This document shows positions 46,901-58,393 of a DNA stretch of 64,000 nt, in pieces; the stretch's first letter is position 1; the number at the start of each line of letters is the position of its first letter. The notes beneath the pieces are model-generated. The model ran no database searches. It was not told the origin of the DNA and worked only from the letters and a program-made list of their open reading frames with translations. The position numbers and the translations under genes are program-made. The stretch is from Saussurea involucrata (Eukaryota > Streptophyta > Magnoliopsida > Asterales > Asteraceae): contig CM066322.1 in NCBI GenBank assembly GCA_033807775.1, positions 23,652,501 through 23,716,500 of the forward strand. The letters are read 5' to 3'.

Positions 46901-47622
46901 CCAATTTTGACCCAGAAATTGTTTATTTGGCCCAACCTTCTTTTGCATAACTCAATGTGTTACAAGATTGGGACATCATGGCCGTTGTCTTTGTGGCTCG
47001 AGCCTGTGGGTTAAGTCTCTTAACCCGAAAAGTGGCTCTATAACGTATCCATAAGCCCATAAATGGCTAAGCCGTTATTAATGGGCCACAAACCATAGCC
47101 TAGGAAATTTTGATCGACATATGGTCCAACCCACCATGCATTAAGCCACTAAAATATAATGGTTATAGTTAGAGATGTATCTTTCACCTTTCAAACCTGT
47201 TTTCAGTAAGCCAAAAAAGGTATAGACTTTGGGGTTAAAACACGACCTGATTGGGCTGTGCTTTTTTGGACTTAATCGGGCTTTTCCAGGTCGAGCTTCA
47301 AGCTTGAATTGTTTTTGTACACCTTTAGTTATAACATATAAATGGGCTTGGATGGCTTAAGACGATGGGTTAAAAAACTTAACTCAAAAGTTTGTTTTTG
47401 TCGGTGTAACACCTTTTCTCTAACCATTACGATTTTTATTGATTGCATGACCTTGACAGTGTATATATGCTCGAGGTTTTTGTTGGACTCTACCTCTTCT
47501 TGTGCGGATGCTATGACTTTTCGTTTGGGAAGAACCATTACTACATATACCTCTTCCTACAATCCATGGCTTTCTTCATTGCAGGGTTTGGCTACATTGG
47601 TGTTTTCGTCCCCAATTCTTGA
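43918..47622 (+). CDS. CSLA: Glucomannan 4-beta-mannosyltransferase (CSLA), 8 exons
   Basis: Exons are 43918-44214, 44289-44387, 44744-44996, 45683-45793, 45863-45999, 46112-46225, 46433-46830 and 47460-47622; all are GT-AG and join in frame to 523 aa, the normal CSLA length. The family makes the beta-1,4-mannan or glucomannan backbone in the Golgi from GDP-mannose and GDP-glucose. The GT2 signature is complete: DD in VLDDSTD (124-125), DAD (184-186), ED in TTVEDMD (277-278) and QQHRW (314-318). Membrane segments are seen near residues 32-58 and in the C-terminal exons (FYVIYSFFF, LVTFIFYCVVLP, VGLYLFLCGCYDF, MAFFIAGFGYIGVFVP). Introns 3 and 6 each carry a GAGCATCTCC MITE, while introns 2 and 5 carry CGTCGCTA-type repeat pieces. 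The last acceptor gives GE-S-VYMLE where relatives, as I remember them, have an Arg. The orthology group (CSLA2 or CSLA9 type) was not resolved. Confidence 0.95.
45163..45509. mobile_element. Tourist-like MITE in CSLA intron 3
   Basis: 347 bp, GAGCATCTCCAACAG ... CTGTTGGAGATGCTC, with a perfect TTA duplication at 45160-45162 and 45510-45512. The arms extend inward as CCATTTTGGAGA-like inverted sequence, so the RNA could fold into a long hairpin. Confidence 0.9.
46261..46389. mobile_element. Short Tourist-like MITE in CSLA intron 6
   Basis: 129 bp, GAGCATCTCCAACA ... TGCTGGAGATGCTC, with TAA duplications at 46258-46260 and 46390-46392. It is the same TIR family as the intron 3 copy but more diverged, and lies 35 bases after the donor. 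Confidence 0.88.
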
Positions 47623-48519
47623 GAACGATCTTGAAAAATGTCCGTTCTTCAATTTATCATGACACAAATATGTTAAAAGTTGTCGATTCCTTTTGTTGTT
47701 GCAATTTTGTTACAAGGAATCAAGTCATTCTTTTACTATACACTTGAAATGAAATGTGGTTGCTAGTTATTTTCAACCTGCAAGATTAATTGCATTCTTT
47801 TGCTAGGTGTAGTTACACAAGCCAAAAATGTTTGAGTTCATATGTTTTAATACCAACAATCTTTTTCAAAGTTATAGACAAGGTTAATTGTAAAATCATT
47901 TAAAATACTAATTATACTTGTTAAAAATGCTATCACTGATTATTTATCAACTTTACTGACATTATATTACCAATACCACCGCTACAAGCCTTATCGACTA
48001 CCAATACCACAATTATACTCGAATCAAGTATCATAAAATAAAATATCTTATCAACGATTAAACATGTGATTAAACTAGAAAATTTCCATCTCATATTGAA
48101 AATATGATAAGTTTGAGCTATTTTAAATGTATATGATAGTAACTCGAAGCTCATAAATTTTGTTGGTAATCTATGTATAGAAAAAAAATAATAAGATTTT
48201 ATTGTCCGATCTTACAGTCATATATAATTTGTCAAGACACTCTTTCAGAATGTCTGACAAATTAATTTTGTTCAACTTTACCGCTTTATAAAATAGTGAT
48301 AGAACTTTTTTAATAACAAAGATTGTAAAACATAATTTAAAACTAAACTTCACATAATATCAAGAAAAAAAAATACAACAGGTTTAAAATTTATTTTATA
48401 AAACAAATAATTCAATATTTTTTTGGAGAGAGAAGACAACGGAAATGGCAGGAGTCCAACTCTCTTCTGACACAATCACGTCACGTCCCATGCCAAAAGA
48501 TGCGGCTATTTCAACTGTA
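47623..48519. other. 3' flank of the CSLA gene
   Basis: AT-rich, with no supported gene. The CSLA 3' UTR and poly(A) site should lie within the first few hundred bases. Confidence 0.5.
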
Positions 48520-48677
48520 CTAATTTAGGGTGAGCTAAATACACCCTAAATTTTACTAAATGAATCCTTAAAGTTTTTTTCCGTGCCAATAATTTGATCC
48601 AATCATTTTTTATTTAAATAATAATATATATATATATATAATATTGATTTAAATAATAATATATATATAATATAATA

Positions 48678-48715
<38 letters not shown>

Positions 48716-48743
48716 TGATATATATTATTTATTTGTTTTATAT

Positions 48744-48811
<68 letters not shown>

Positions 48812-48867
48812 TTATTCTTTTTGTTTAAATATATATATATATATATATTATTATTATTATTATTTTG

Positions 48868-48905
<38 letters not shown>

Positions 48906-49178
48906 TATATATATATATAGTTATTCTTTTTTTGTACATTTTACGTTCTTATCTATATTTATCTAATATACTCTTTTAAAAATAATTTTTTATTTTTAAA
49001 TTACATTTTATACCATTATAATTAGTTATTTAATTTACTTTATCTCTTCTTCTTTCATTTTTATGTTACATCTTTCTCATATCAACATACATAAACTAAA
49101 ATAATTAGAAAAATAAAAAGTAAACATTGAGATTTTACATATAAATAAAGCATAACATATTGTTTATTACATTTTTAC

Positions 49179-49511
49179 TTATTCTAAAATAACATTATCT
49201 GTAGTACAATTAACACGTAAAAGACGATTGTACTTCTGTATTCGATCTTTATACGGGGTAGCCCATGCAGCAGCACACGGATAACTGTAACGGAAGAAAA
49301 TTGATGAAATGGTAGGAAACGGGTATCCTTCTGCTAAAACTAGTTTCACATAATGGTTACCATTGACATACCCAATTGTATAAACAACATGTTGATACCA
49401 CGCCGGCGGAGTAGATCTAAGCGGTAAGTACGTCTGACAACCTGACGACATAACGTGTAATATCACATTATATTTGCAAGCAATCAAGACGGGTATTTCA
49501 GGTATTGTCAT
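49179..49511 (-). pseudogene. OTU-like/FAR1-type tail captured or left in the element
   Basis: A 110-codon frame ending before its own stop, with VMSSGCQTYLPLRSTPPAWY and NGNHYVKLVLAEGYPFPTIS. The HYVKL...GYPFPTI pattern resembles the C-terminal part of OTU-like or FAR1-related proteins encoded by some plant MULEs. There is no start or upstream domain, so I treat it as a remnant. The resemblance is from pattern memory only. Confidence 0.4.
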
Positions 49512-49589
49512 CCAGTGGTCAAATGGTGCACCTTGATCTGTTCGAAAGAAGTTTAAAGTGTTATAAGTTGTATTCCAATATACACAAAG

Positions 49590-49591
49590 AG

Positions 49592-49681
<90 letters not shown>
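49590..49681. repeat. (TA)n microsatellite, about 90 bp
   Basis: A pure TA run. The poly-Ile/Tyr frames across it on both strands are artefacts. Confidence 0.95.
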
Positions 49682-49683
<2 letters not shown>

Positions 49684-49799
49684 GACGAAATACCTCATTG
49701 TTTGAATTGTGATACGCTGAAAAATCTTCTCCCCAATTAGCCATTTTATAAATCTTATACCAGTAAATTCGAATGTCGATCTGAATAATAAAACATAAA

Positions 49800-49885
49800 T
49801 AGTGATATGAATAGTGACATGAATAGTGACATGAATAGTGACATGAATAGTGATATGAATAGTGACATGAATAGTAACATGAATA
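49800..49885. repeat. 12-bp minisatellite (GACATGAATAGT)
   Basis: About seven units of GA(C/T)ATGAATAGT in tandem; the minus-strand frame reads as HYSCHYSC repeats. Confidence 0.9.
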
Positions 49886-50224
49886 ATTTGATCGATAGTT
49901 TATCATAAATGTACTTCGATAATACTGATATTATGTTTAAAAATAAAATGTACCTATCTTAGAAGAATAAACTAGTAATTAACACAAAATTAGCATCAAC
50001 TAGAAATTAAAGTGGAGATGAGAATCTTGAAGTTTTGAGGCCAACTCACATTTGTAAACTGTAAAACGAAAAGAAAAGTAATAAATCAAGAAGTAACTTA
50101 CAGATGTTGGAAGAATTTCAGTCGAGGTTTTTAAGGAGATAAAAGAAGAAGATGAATCAAGAGAGAAAAGAGGAAGAAGTATGAGAGAAAAGAAGAAGAA
50201 GTATGAGAGAAAAGAAAATGAATA

Positions 50225-50870
50225 TAATAAATTGATATTTACACTTTCAACCCCTATGCTTATTTATTTAGTTTACTTTATACCTTTTACTTTCATAATT
50301 TAAATTTTACATTTAACACATATAATCGTTTATTAACTAAAACATGTTAAAAAATATGTTTTAATTTTAACAAGTTACACCATTATAATCGTCTCTTCGA
50401 TACGTTTGAAATGAGCTCAATCTTAAATTTTTTTGGATTTATATATCTTAATATATATCATATAAACTAAATAAAAATATTTTTTATATTTAAAATTCAT
50501 AAAGTAATTTGCGATCGCGGGATGATTAAGAGTATATCGCGGGGGATTATGACATTTTTGCAAAATGGAAAAAAATTATGGTATTTCGGTAAGAGATGGT
50601 CAAACTTTTGGCTTTTTAATTAATTTCCCTAAAATATATAAATCAAAAAAATTCAATATTAGGCTCATTTCGATCGTATCGAATAGACGATTATAATGGT
50701 GTAACTTGTTAAAATTAAAACGTATTTTTTTAACGTATTTTAGTTAATAAACGATTATATGTGTTAAATGTAAATTTAAATTATGAAAGTTAAGGGTATA
50801 AAGCAAAGTAAGTAAATAAGTATAGGGGGTGAAAATGTAAAATTCAAATAAAAATCACAATTTTGTCGGA
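50225..50870. repeat. Foldback around an orphan MULE TIR
   Basis: The arm 50225-50490 (TTTACACTTTCAACCCCTAT ... CGTCTCTTCGATACG) is repeated inverted at about 50640-50870. The spacer (50505-50632) is a TIR of the 51201 MULE family: GCGATCGCGGG, TTTGCAAAATGGAAAAAAAT, ending TTAATTAATTTCCC. No matching left TIR lies upstream. The arm is also homologous to 3045-3300. Confidence 0.75.
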
Positions 50871-51696
50871 TAGTAATATATATATTACGATATATATATA
50901 TATATATATATTTATATTTCTAATATATATATATATTTATATTTCTAATATATATATATATATATATATGTAAAACAAATAAATAATAATATAAATATAT
51001 GTCAAATATATATATATATATTTATATTTCTAATATATATATATATATAAAACAAATAAATAATAATATAAATATATATTATATATATATATATTATTTA
51101 AATAAAGTAATGATTGGTTCGGAATTTTTAGCAATTAAAAACTTATTTTAAGGGTGCATTAAGTAATTTTAGGGTGCATTTAGCAGGCCCCTAATTTATA
51201 GGGAAATTAATTAAAATACCCCAAGTTTGACCAACTGTTATCGAAATACCATAAATTTTTTTCATTTTGCAAAAATACCCTAAATACCCGCGATGGATCC
51301 CGCAATCGCGGGCTAGGGCTGACGTGGCACGTACTTTGGGTACAAATGCCCCGCGAAGCCCCTCAACTTTGGCCGCGATGCACTTTTGGTCTCTGCCCGC
51401 GATCGCAGCCCGCGATGGACCAAAATTTACAGTTTTGGTCCCTGAAAATTTACACTTTCAGCCCCTGTACTTAGACGAATCTTGCATGCTTTTACTGTTT
51501 TTTTCCACAATTATTGTACTTTGAAGACCGATTTGTGGTTGAAATTCATTTGCATGTTTGAGATTTCATCCATAAATATCAGTAATATGCAATTCACAAT
51601 TCACACTTGTTCTTGCTTTCTTTCTTGATTTCTCTCTTGCTTTCTTTCTTTGAATTTCTTTCTCTCTTGATTTCTCTTCTCTCATTTCATCCACAA

Positions 51697-52020
51697 ATGG
51701 CATCGTCATCAAACCCTAAGTCTACTCCTGAAAAAATGTCACCTCAAATCGAGGTCGCCATAGCAAAAAAGGAAAAGGAGATAGATGAACTAACAGAAGA
51801 GTGGAAAAAAATTATGGACAGGAAGGCAGTCCATTTGAGAAAGATCGAAGAGGAAGACAGGGAGATCAAAAGGATGAAAGGGGATATAAAAGTTAGGGAG
51901 GCTCGTGTTCGTCGAGAACAAGAAGCAATTCACCATATTCTACAAGACTTCGCAATTATTCAAGCGAAGGTAAACGAGAAGCAAACTTGGATTGATGAAA
52001 CTAAATCAATTTTTAAGTAG
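51697..52020 (+). CDS. Small charged coiled-coil protein of the MULE
   Basis: A 107-codon frame. MASSSNPKSTPEKMSP is followed by heptad-like Lys/Glu-rich sequence from about residue 18 to the end (EKEIDELTEEWKKIMDRK, RKIEEEDREIKRMKGDIK), predicted as one long coiled coil. It has no signal peptide or catalytic motif. It lies directly inside the left TIR, behind a CT-rich leader (51610-51690), and is convergent with the transposase. A protein of the same type and position is at 59449-59724 in the related MULE, which argues for an element gene. The start is the ATG after the leader; an in-frame ATG at 51607 would add 30 hydrophobic codons and is less likely. Confidence 0.6.
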   Translation: MASSSNPKSTPEKMSPQIEVAIAKKEKEIDELTEEWKKIMDRKAVHLRKIEEEDREIKRMKGDIKVREARVRREQEAIHHILQDFAIIQAKVNEKQTWIDETKSIFK

Positions 52021-52164
52021 GTGGTGGTTGTTTTAGTTGTTTTGTATTTTTTTTTCTTGTTTTGTATTTTTTTTACTGTGTTGTTGTTTTGTATTTTTTG
52101 TTGTTGTTAATTTCTCTGAAAAGTAGTTTTTAAGCCGCTGAACCACGGTTAGGTTGGATACATC

Positions 52165-52618
52165 ATGCAAGGTCAAGTCAGAGGTTACCTCATTCGTGGG
52201 CCTACTCCTCTTGTAGAATATATGACAACCCTCAACTCATTTGCTAAAGTGTGTGCGGGTTGTGGTACACAATGGCCATACGTGGTTGCAAAAGCAGAAG
52301 CCGTTGAAGAAGGGTCAGAAAGATTGAAGATGAAGAGCATGTTGGATGGAATACAAACTAGCTGTGTTATCAATGTTTATTTAAAAGCATATGTATGTGT
52401 GTATATATCTAATATGAATATATTTATCATTTACAAACTAGCTGTGTTATCAATGTTCATTTAAAAGCATATGTATGTGTGTATATATATCATTTACAAA
52501 TCAGTGTTTAGATCAACAGTATCATATGTGTTTGTTCCAACAAAAATGTCAAGAAATGATCATTTCCAGATCTTACAGATAAAGGTCTCCTTTTTTAAGT
52601 CTTCTTCTTCTTCATATA

Positions 52619-52676
<58 letters not shown>

Positions 52677-52870
52677 AAAAAGCTAGAAACCTGCTTCCAT
52701 TCTTGCTACTAATCTTTCTTGCTATATAAACAGACATGTGTACTCAGAGTTAACATTCACTGCCATGGTAACAATCAACCTTTCTTCTTTCTTTCCCTTA
52801 TCATATCAAACTCCTATTTTCTTTATATGTGTAAATATATAATACGAATATATATATCATTTACAAACTA
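52165..52870 (+). pseudogene. Captured-looking segment between MULE genes
   Basis: 52165-52370 reads openly (GYLIRGPTPLVEYMTTLNSF, WPYVVAKAEAVEEG) but matches no family I recognise. 52540-52800 has splice-like borders, such as AAACAG|ACATGTG and GCCATG|GTAACA around a 33-base stretch, and a (TA)n run at 52628-52674. A block of about 110 bp flanks this on both sides (52441-52547 and 52871-52969); the right copy is continuous with the transposase 3' end. This looks like filler DNA, perhaps of host origin. Confidence 0.4.
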
Positions 52871-52923
52871 GTTGTGTTATCAATGTTCATTTAGAAGCAT
52901 ATGTATGTGTGTATATATATCAT

Positions 52924-54167
52924 TTACAAATCAGTGTTTAGATCAACAGTATCATATGTGTTTGTTCCATATGGTTCAAGCTGTGACGGGCCCGGGGTGT
53001 GACTGACAGAATGTCTCCTTGGCACGGTTGAAGGGGCGGGATTTGGACACTCTCCACGAGTGTGTCCTACGCATTGGCACCGAGTACATCTTCGTTGTAT
53101 CGAACTTTCACCACGTGATGGACGTCGGTCGTTCTTTCTCGGTCTCCCGGTCCTGTTCTTATCCATTAAAGGTGGATAGCATGGTGGAAGCGGGTCGGGT
53201 GGATACACCCATGCTGCAGGGGGTCCAGCTGGGTTTATTACCTCCACGTATGTTTTCCGGTAAGTTTGTGGTGGGGATTAAGTTGCGTCCTCGTACAAGT
53301 GTGTACGTCGTGCAACTTTCTAATCATTATCGCCCCTCCTTTGGGACCCGTGTGAATCGCGTACAACCTCCACTCACACTTTTCTCTAGCACATTCAACT
53401 ACGTATTTGCTTTTGTCAGATGCCCGCACGCGACTTTGGAAACCCTCTTCCAAGAACTTGAGTCCGATCTGACTTGCTAAGAGATCCTTCGAATCGAATA
53501 TCTGACCTGCTGTTAAACTTTCACTGCGAATATAAGGTGTAGGTTCGTAGCTTTGTGTCTGGGTATGGGAGTCTGGAAGAATAGGGGGCATATCAAAAAA
53601 GTCATTTATCTGACTACATGATTTTCTACTAGGGGTATATTCTTCGTGATCATCATTATCGGTGTCTGATCTGTCTATTTCAGAATTACCCGTTCTGAAA
53701 ACGTGGGTTTCGTCATCAGCAACTCCAGAAGTACGCCATTCGTGTGGTTGTGGTGGTTGTTGTTGTTGAGAATCAGGCTGCTCTATTTGTTGAGAATCAG
53801 GCTGCTCTATTTGTTGAGAATCACCCTCCTCGTCACCGTCGTCGTCACCGTCGGATACGCCGGGATACACAAAGAGTAATGGGGGTCTTTCTGAATCGAC
53901 TGCAAGGTGCAGAAAAGTAGAGATATCCCCATCGTTGGATAAATCCACAAATGACTCATCGCCATTTTTAAACACTAACTTGCAAATATCAGAAGAGTTG
54001 ATTCCACATTTTTGCATGACGTATGCAACAAACTTCTGATAAGTATAGTTTACTGACACTTTTACACCATGTTTAGATTTATAAGCAAAATTCCACTCAT
54101 TGTTATCTTGCACCCATTCACCATCAAAACAGAAATATAGCTTAGCTTTTGCAACAGATGAACTCAT
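52924..54167 (-). pseudogene. mudrA-like transposase, catalytic core deleted
   Basis: 54167-53238 encodes the N-terminal part. A PB1-like start (KLYFCFDGEWVQDNNEWNF) is followed by acidic and Gln-rich linkers with three near-identical IEQPDSQQ units. The MuDR DNA-binding domain comes next (QIGLKFLEEGFQSRVRASDK, VVECAREKCEWRLYA, KLHDVHTC). At about 53250 it jumps straight to the C-terminus (VINPAGPPAAW, GRPRKNDRR and a CCHC knuckle CTRCQCVGHTRGEC, 53247-52924) in another frame. The DDE core and SWIM finger present in the relative at 60.4-61.3 kb are missing, so the protein cannot transpose. The junction falls at a CTTACCGG shared by both sides. Confidence 0.88.
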
Positions 54168-54721
54168 TTTTTCAGTAGTATCTCAAACACAAAATATTGC
54201 AGAAAGAAATATTGCAACAATGAAATCGTTGTGTGAGGATTATGGCTTGCATTTTACGTCTATTTATCAATGAAACAACCAACATATCAGAAAACCAATC
54301 TCTCATTTCATCCACAAACTGGTATTCCAAAAACATTGATTCAAACATGCAAATGAATTTCAACCACAAATTGGTCTTTAAAGTGCAATAATTGTGGAAA
54401 AAAACAGTAAAACAGGGGCTGAAAGTGTAAATTTTCAGGGACCAAAAGTGTAAATTTTCAGGGACCAAAACTGTAGATTTTCAGGGACCAAAACTGTAAA
54501 TTTTGGTCCATCGCGGGCAGGGACCAAAAGTGCACCGCGGCCAAAGTTGAGGGGCTTCGCGGGGCATTTGGGGCCAAAGTACGTGCCACGTCACCGTATC
54601 CCGCGATCGCGGTACTTCATCGCGGGTATTTTGGGTAGTTTTGCAAAATTGAAAAAATTTAGGGTATTTTGGTAACTCAATGTTTGACTTAGGGTATTTT
54701 AATTAATTTTCCTAATTTATA

Positions 54722-55714
54722 CCAAACAGAAGTTGCCATTTGAAATCGAGAATGTAAAATTTAAAACAAAATATTGACAACTGTAATTTATACCAAAGGA
54801 TGCTGGGCTGGCATTTGAAATAAAGTTTTTTTTTTTTTTTGAAATAAAGAATGTAAAAAATTAAAATATTGATATTGATGTATTGGTTGTTATTTTTGTC
54901 TTTACATTTTTATTCTGTTATAATTATTTTTTAGTCTCTATAATTTATAATTCATTGTTATTTTCATTCTGTTTGCGTCCTTATAATTTACAATTCATTG
55001 TCGTTTTAGTCTCTCTTTTTTAACGGCAAACAATAGGAGTCAATCCTAGATACGAAAACAACAACGAATTACAAACCATAGAGACCAAAGCCATATATTA
55101 TAGATCACAAGAAGAGAGACTAGCAATTTTTAACAAACCACAAAGACAAAAACGTAGTTTACTCTAATCAATGTCCATGATTCTAAATTGAAGTATAGTT
55201 TTTGGCCACTTGTGCACTAGTAGAGCATATACTTACTTATAGGATAGGATCAGCATCTATCTACCACAACTTTCAACAAAACGAATATACCATTCATTGT
55301 ACGCTTTCCCATCCTCACTTTCAACATCATTATACAAACTTTCATAATCAATTTTGTTTCAACAAACAAACCAAGTATTTTATTCCCAAATTCCCATAAA
55401 ATTTTACAGAAACAGTAATCACTTCTAAATGTGCTCCAGGACATGATTACCATTCCTTCAAGTCACAAGTCTATTCTTGACTTACTACTATTCAAATACC
55501 TTTCAAAAACCCGAATCTTGGCCTTGACCCGTTCACTGAAATATGGACCCGAAACAGATGTCAAAGAAATCTACACAGAAAAAAAGAAGGCAAAACCAGC
55601 GTAGCGCTTGAATCCTCCTATGCAAAGAACCAAATAGAAAACGGAAGCTCACCGATTAGCCTGCCAAAAATGCTTGCTTCGACAGATTTACCACACTCTC
55701 TCTTTGGTTATTAG
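54722..55714. other. Intergenic, 3' flank of the OTU gene
   Basis: AT-rich, with no gene seen. The 3' UTR of the OTU gene should begin just below 55715. Confidence 0.5.
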
Positions 55715-58393
55715 TTATGGCAACTTTTTGTATGTTATGTCTTCCAATATGTCATAATGACCGTAACCATGAAACAGAACTTTGATTGAACTCTTCTCCT
55801 CCTGTTGATACTCTTTACCGTATGTTGCAATGTTTAACAATTTGTCGGAGCTCCTCTCCAGCATAAACACATAGATTGTGGTCCTATCAACAAAACCAAA
55901 ATTGGCATACCAGTGTGAAACTAGAGTGCTTAGTGCTCCAATTCAAACCAGAAAAAGGAGTTTAATTATTCTTTTTGCATACCTTGCTGTAGTAATTTAG
56001 AATTGAAACAGAAAAATATCATCATCAAAAACAAAAGTAACAAGTCTATCATTGAAGATAAGTAGAATATAGAAATGTTACTCAGATGTAGTCTTGAGAG
56101 ATTTCTGCAACTATCATTCTATCAAAGTAATGTACATCACCAAAATGAGTCGAGGCATTCTATCCAAGTTTTTAGGTTGTGATCTTGTGTATACACTATT
56201 TCTCAAGGATATAAGAGCCCAAATGAGCATGAAAGGTTTATTCATGAGATGTCTTATTCCATACCATTAAGTTACAAGTTCAAAATAAAAACACAAGGGT
56301 CAGCCCTTCTCAAAACCTAAATGTTTCAGTTATTTAGTCTTTTCTCTGTTTCTCATAATATAAGTGGGTCATGGAGACCTTTTTTACACTGAAACCAAAT
56401 AGTAAACAAAACTAAAACCAGAGAACCAACAGAGATGCAAACAAAAAGATGTTGATTCACATTCAACAGATTGTCATTTCTACTCAGAATCATCTTCCAA
56501 AAGCTCACCAGATTCTATAGGGACAAATAGAACATTTGGTCGATTAAAGAAATATGAGACAACTTTTATCATGAAACAGTTGAGACATATATACACTTAT
56601 TCCACATATAATCAAGAGAAAAAAAAACATGCATGACCAATTGAGAGCAAGGTGATAGAGAAAGCCTACAGAACTTACTTAAGAAGATGAGAAGCCATCA
56701 ATAACTCAGGTTCTCCTCCCCATACATAAGGTTTCTCGATCCTTTTGACATAGGCGTCGAAGTCTCCCTCAATAAACCTGAAAAAAATTATAAAATAAGA
56801 TGGCATGTACAAAATAAAACCTTCACGAAAAAGGATAGAGCAAAGAAATTTACCATTCAATCTCTTTTCGTCTCTTCAGAAGCTCATCAACAACCTGCAC
56901 ATACATCCCAGTTGGCATTAAAAGGTAATGAACACATGTCATTCTCTGAAATTTTGATATAAGATCCATGAATATTAACAATACAAGAAAGTCAAAATGA
57001 CTTTACTTGAGCTCTTAATTCATCGGCAAGTTCTCTCTGTCGATTCTCATCAGGAGCCTCCTCTCCGTTTCTCAAGCAAACCATATGTGCTATCGCCCTA
57101 AATAGACATCTTCCATCTGATGGAACCCCTGCAATATATACTTCCAACGTTTAAAATGCACTCATGTCTCCTTAGCTGTCCAAGAACGATGAAATTTACA
57201 AAAAAAGGAGTATCACATAGAAAAATAATTACGAGTAAGCTACATGATCAGTAACCTATGGTTTCCAGTAAATACCAAATCCTGAATAGCACAAAAATCC
57301 TATTCACCTGTCACATTGCAAGAATTCTTTGGTATCCCGACAGACTTGTTGAAGTAAAAACCCCAAAACTGTTTTGTTGTTAATGAAAATCAACGGAATC
57401 GAATTTACAGGCCAATGGTTAGTGCTTACAAAATAGTATAGTTGCAAACGGATTTCAACTAGATCTTACTCAATCGCATATATTATCACTGTTTTTAACA
57501 CGTAAAGGAAAACAAAAACAATATCATCACCGAAGGTTAACATATATATATGAGCTTGAACAAAGAAACAGAGCACATACACGATCAAAAGAAGAAAAAT
57601 AATTGTTTGAAACATGAGCACGATCCCCAAACGAGTGGCTTTTCAACAGAGAAATTTAACCGGATAAGTGAAAACTGTGATTTTCAAAACAATATGAAAA
57701 AATTAACTAGAGATACTAGCAAGTAGCATCTAGAAGTACTCGTTTCTAAAGAAGAAACATAGATTATAGTTGAGGTTTCTGTAGCGAAACTTATATCGAA
57801 TTAAAAAACCACACAATCTAAGATTAAATATCAGAAATGTAATAAACAATTCACCATTTGACTGTAAGTGCAATTGTTATTAATCACAAACCTGTTATTC
57901 TATAATTTGTCGAGTTTTCAGAGATAGTAGTGGTACAATTTCCATTAATTTTATTGTCATCGGCGATGACAGGCTCCGAAGTGGAATCGTTAAACTCAAC
58001 GGGCGGCGCAGCAAGGCACGCGCAGATTCCGAAGAGAAGCCAAGCCGTGTGAGGACGGTGCAGCCATCGCGCAGGGCGTACATCCCAAGCAACGTTCCAC
58101 GAGCCTTCGCCGGCCGGTGTCAGGTTGTGTTTTCCCCGGCCATTTCCGGCAGGAAGAATAGCATGCCATACGGATGCGGATATGCCGGAGGCAGAGAAAT
58201 TCAATCGTGCAGCTGTAGAATGATAAGGAAATCGGCGACGGTTGAGACAGTCCGTCGCAGGGACTAGTAGTTTGATCGGGAAACTGGCATCAGATGGAAT
58301 ATGACGGTGACGAGCCGCGGAGGCGTAGTGAGCGAGTGGTGAACCGAGAAGCCAATATTTCGGACGTGAAGAAATGACACCGGCAAGCATCAC
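55715..58393 (-). CDS. OTU-domain deubiquitinating cysteine protease, 5 exons
   Basis: Exons in reading order are 58393-57892, 57128-57007, 56894-56854, 56777-56679 and 55883-55715, all GT-AG and in frame, giving 310 aa. The OTU family cleaves ubiquitin chains. The catalytic triad is visible: Asp172 and Cys175 in VPSDGRCLFRA, and His297 in FHGYGHYDIL. YVWGGEPELLMASHLL is the usual OTU core strand. Exon 1 (1-167) is low-complexity, rich in Arg, Ser and Ala, and looks like an organelle-targeting or disordered extension. Size and layout match plant OTU4-type enzymes; the subgroup is inferred. Two Met codons stand at the start (58393, 58390). A MULE left end (59082) is about 690 bases upstream. 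Confidence 0.92.

Larger units (their letters stand above)
48528..51190. mobile_element. MULE-like or other TIR element with AT-rich arms
   Basis: The left end GGGTGAGCTAAATACACCCT pairs with the complement of the right end (GGGCCTGCTAAATGCACCCT) over roughly 100 bp. The perfect 8-bp flanks CTAATTTA stand at 48520-48527 and 51191-51198. Behind the TIRs on both sides are long (AT)n tracts (48625-48920 and 50877-51090). The interior holds a minus-strand frame at 49179-49511, a (TA)n run, a 12-bp minisatellite and a foldback. An 8-9 bp duplication with long TIRs fits a MULE; hAT is the alternative. Confidence 0.75.
51201..54712. mobile_element. Mutator-like element (MULE) with long TIRs, 9-bp TSD
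   Basis: 3512 bp. The TIRs are about 380-400 bp (51201-51590 and 54330-54712), starting GGGAAATTAATTAAAATACC and GGAAAATTAATTAAAATACC. They carry CCCGCGATCGCGGG-like palindromes and repeated CAGTTTTGGTCCCTGAAAAT. A perfect 9-bp duplication TAATTTATA at 51192-51200 and 54713-54721 is the MULE hallmark. Inside are a coiled-coil ORF on the plus strand, captured-looking sequence (52165-52870) and an internally deleted transposase on the minus strand. Confidence 0.93.

Noticed and set aside
49505..49906. Open frames with long Ile/Tyr runs on both strands
   Set aside because: They translate a pure (TA)n microsatellite and a 12-bp minisatellite.
53019..53480. 153-codon plus-strand frame
   Set aside because: Antisense shadow of the MULE transposase.
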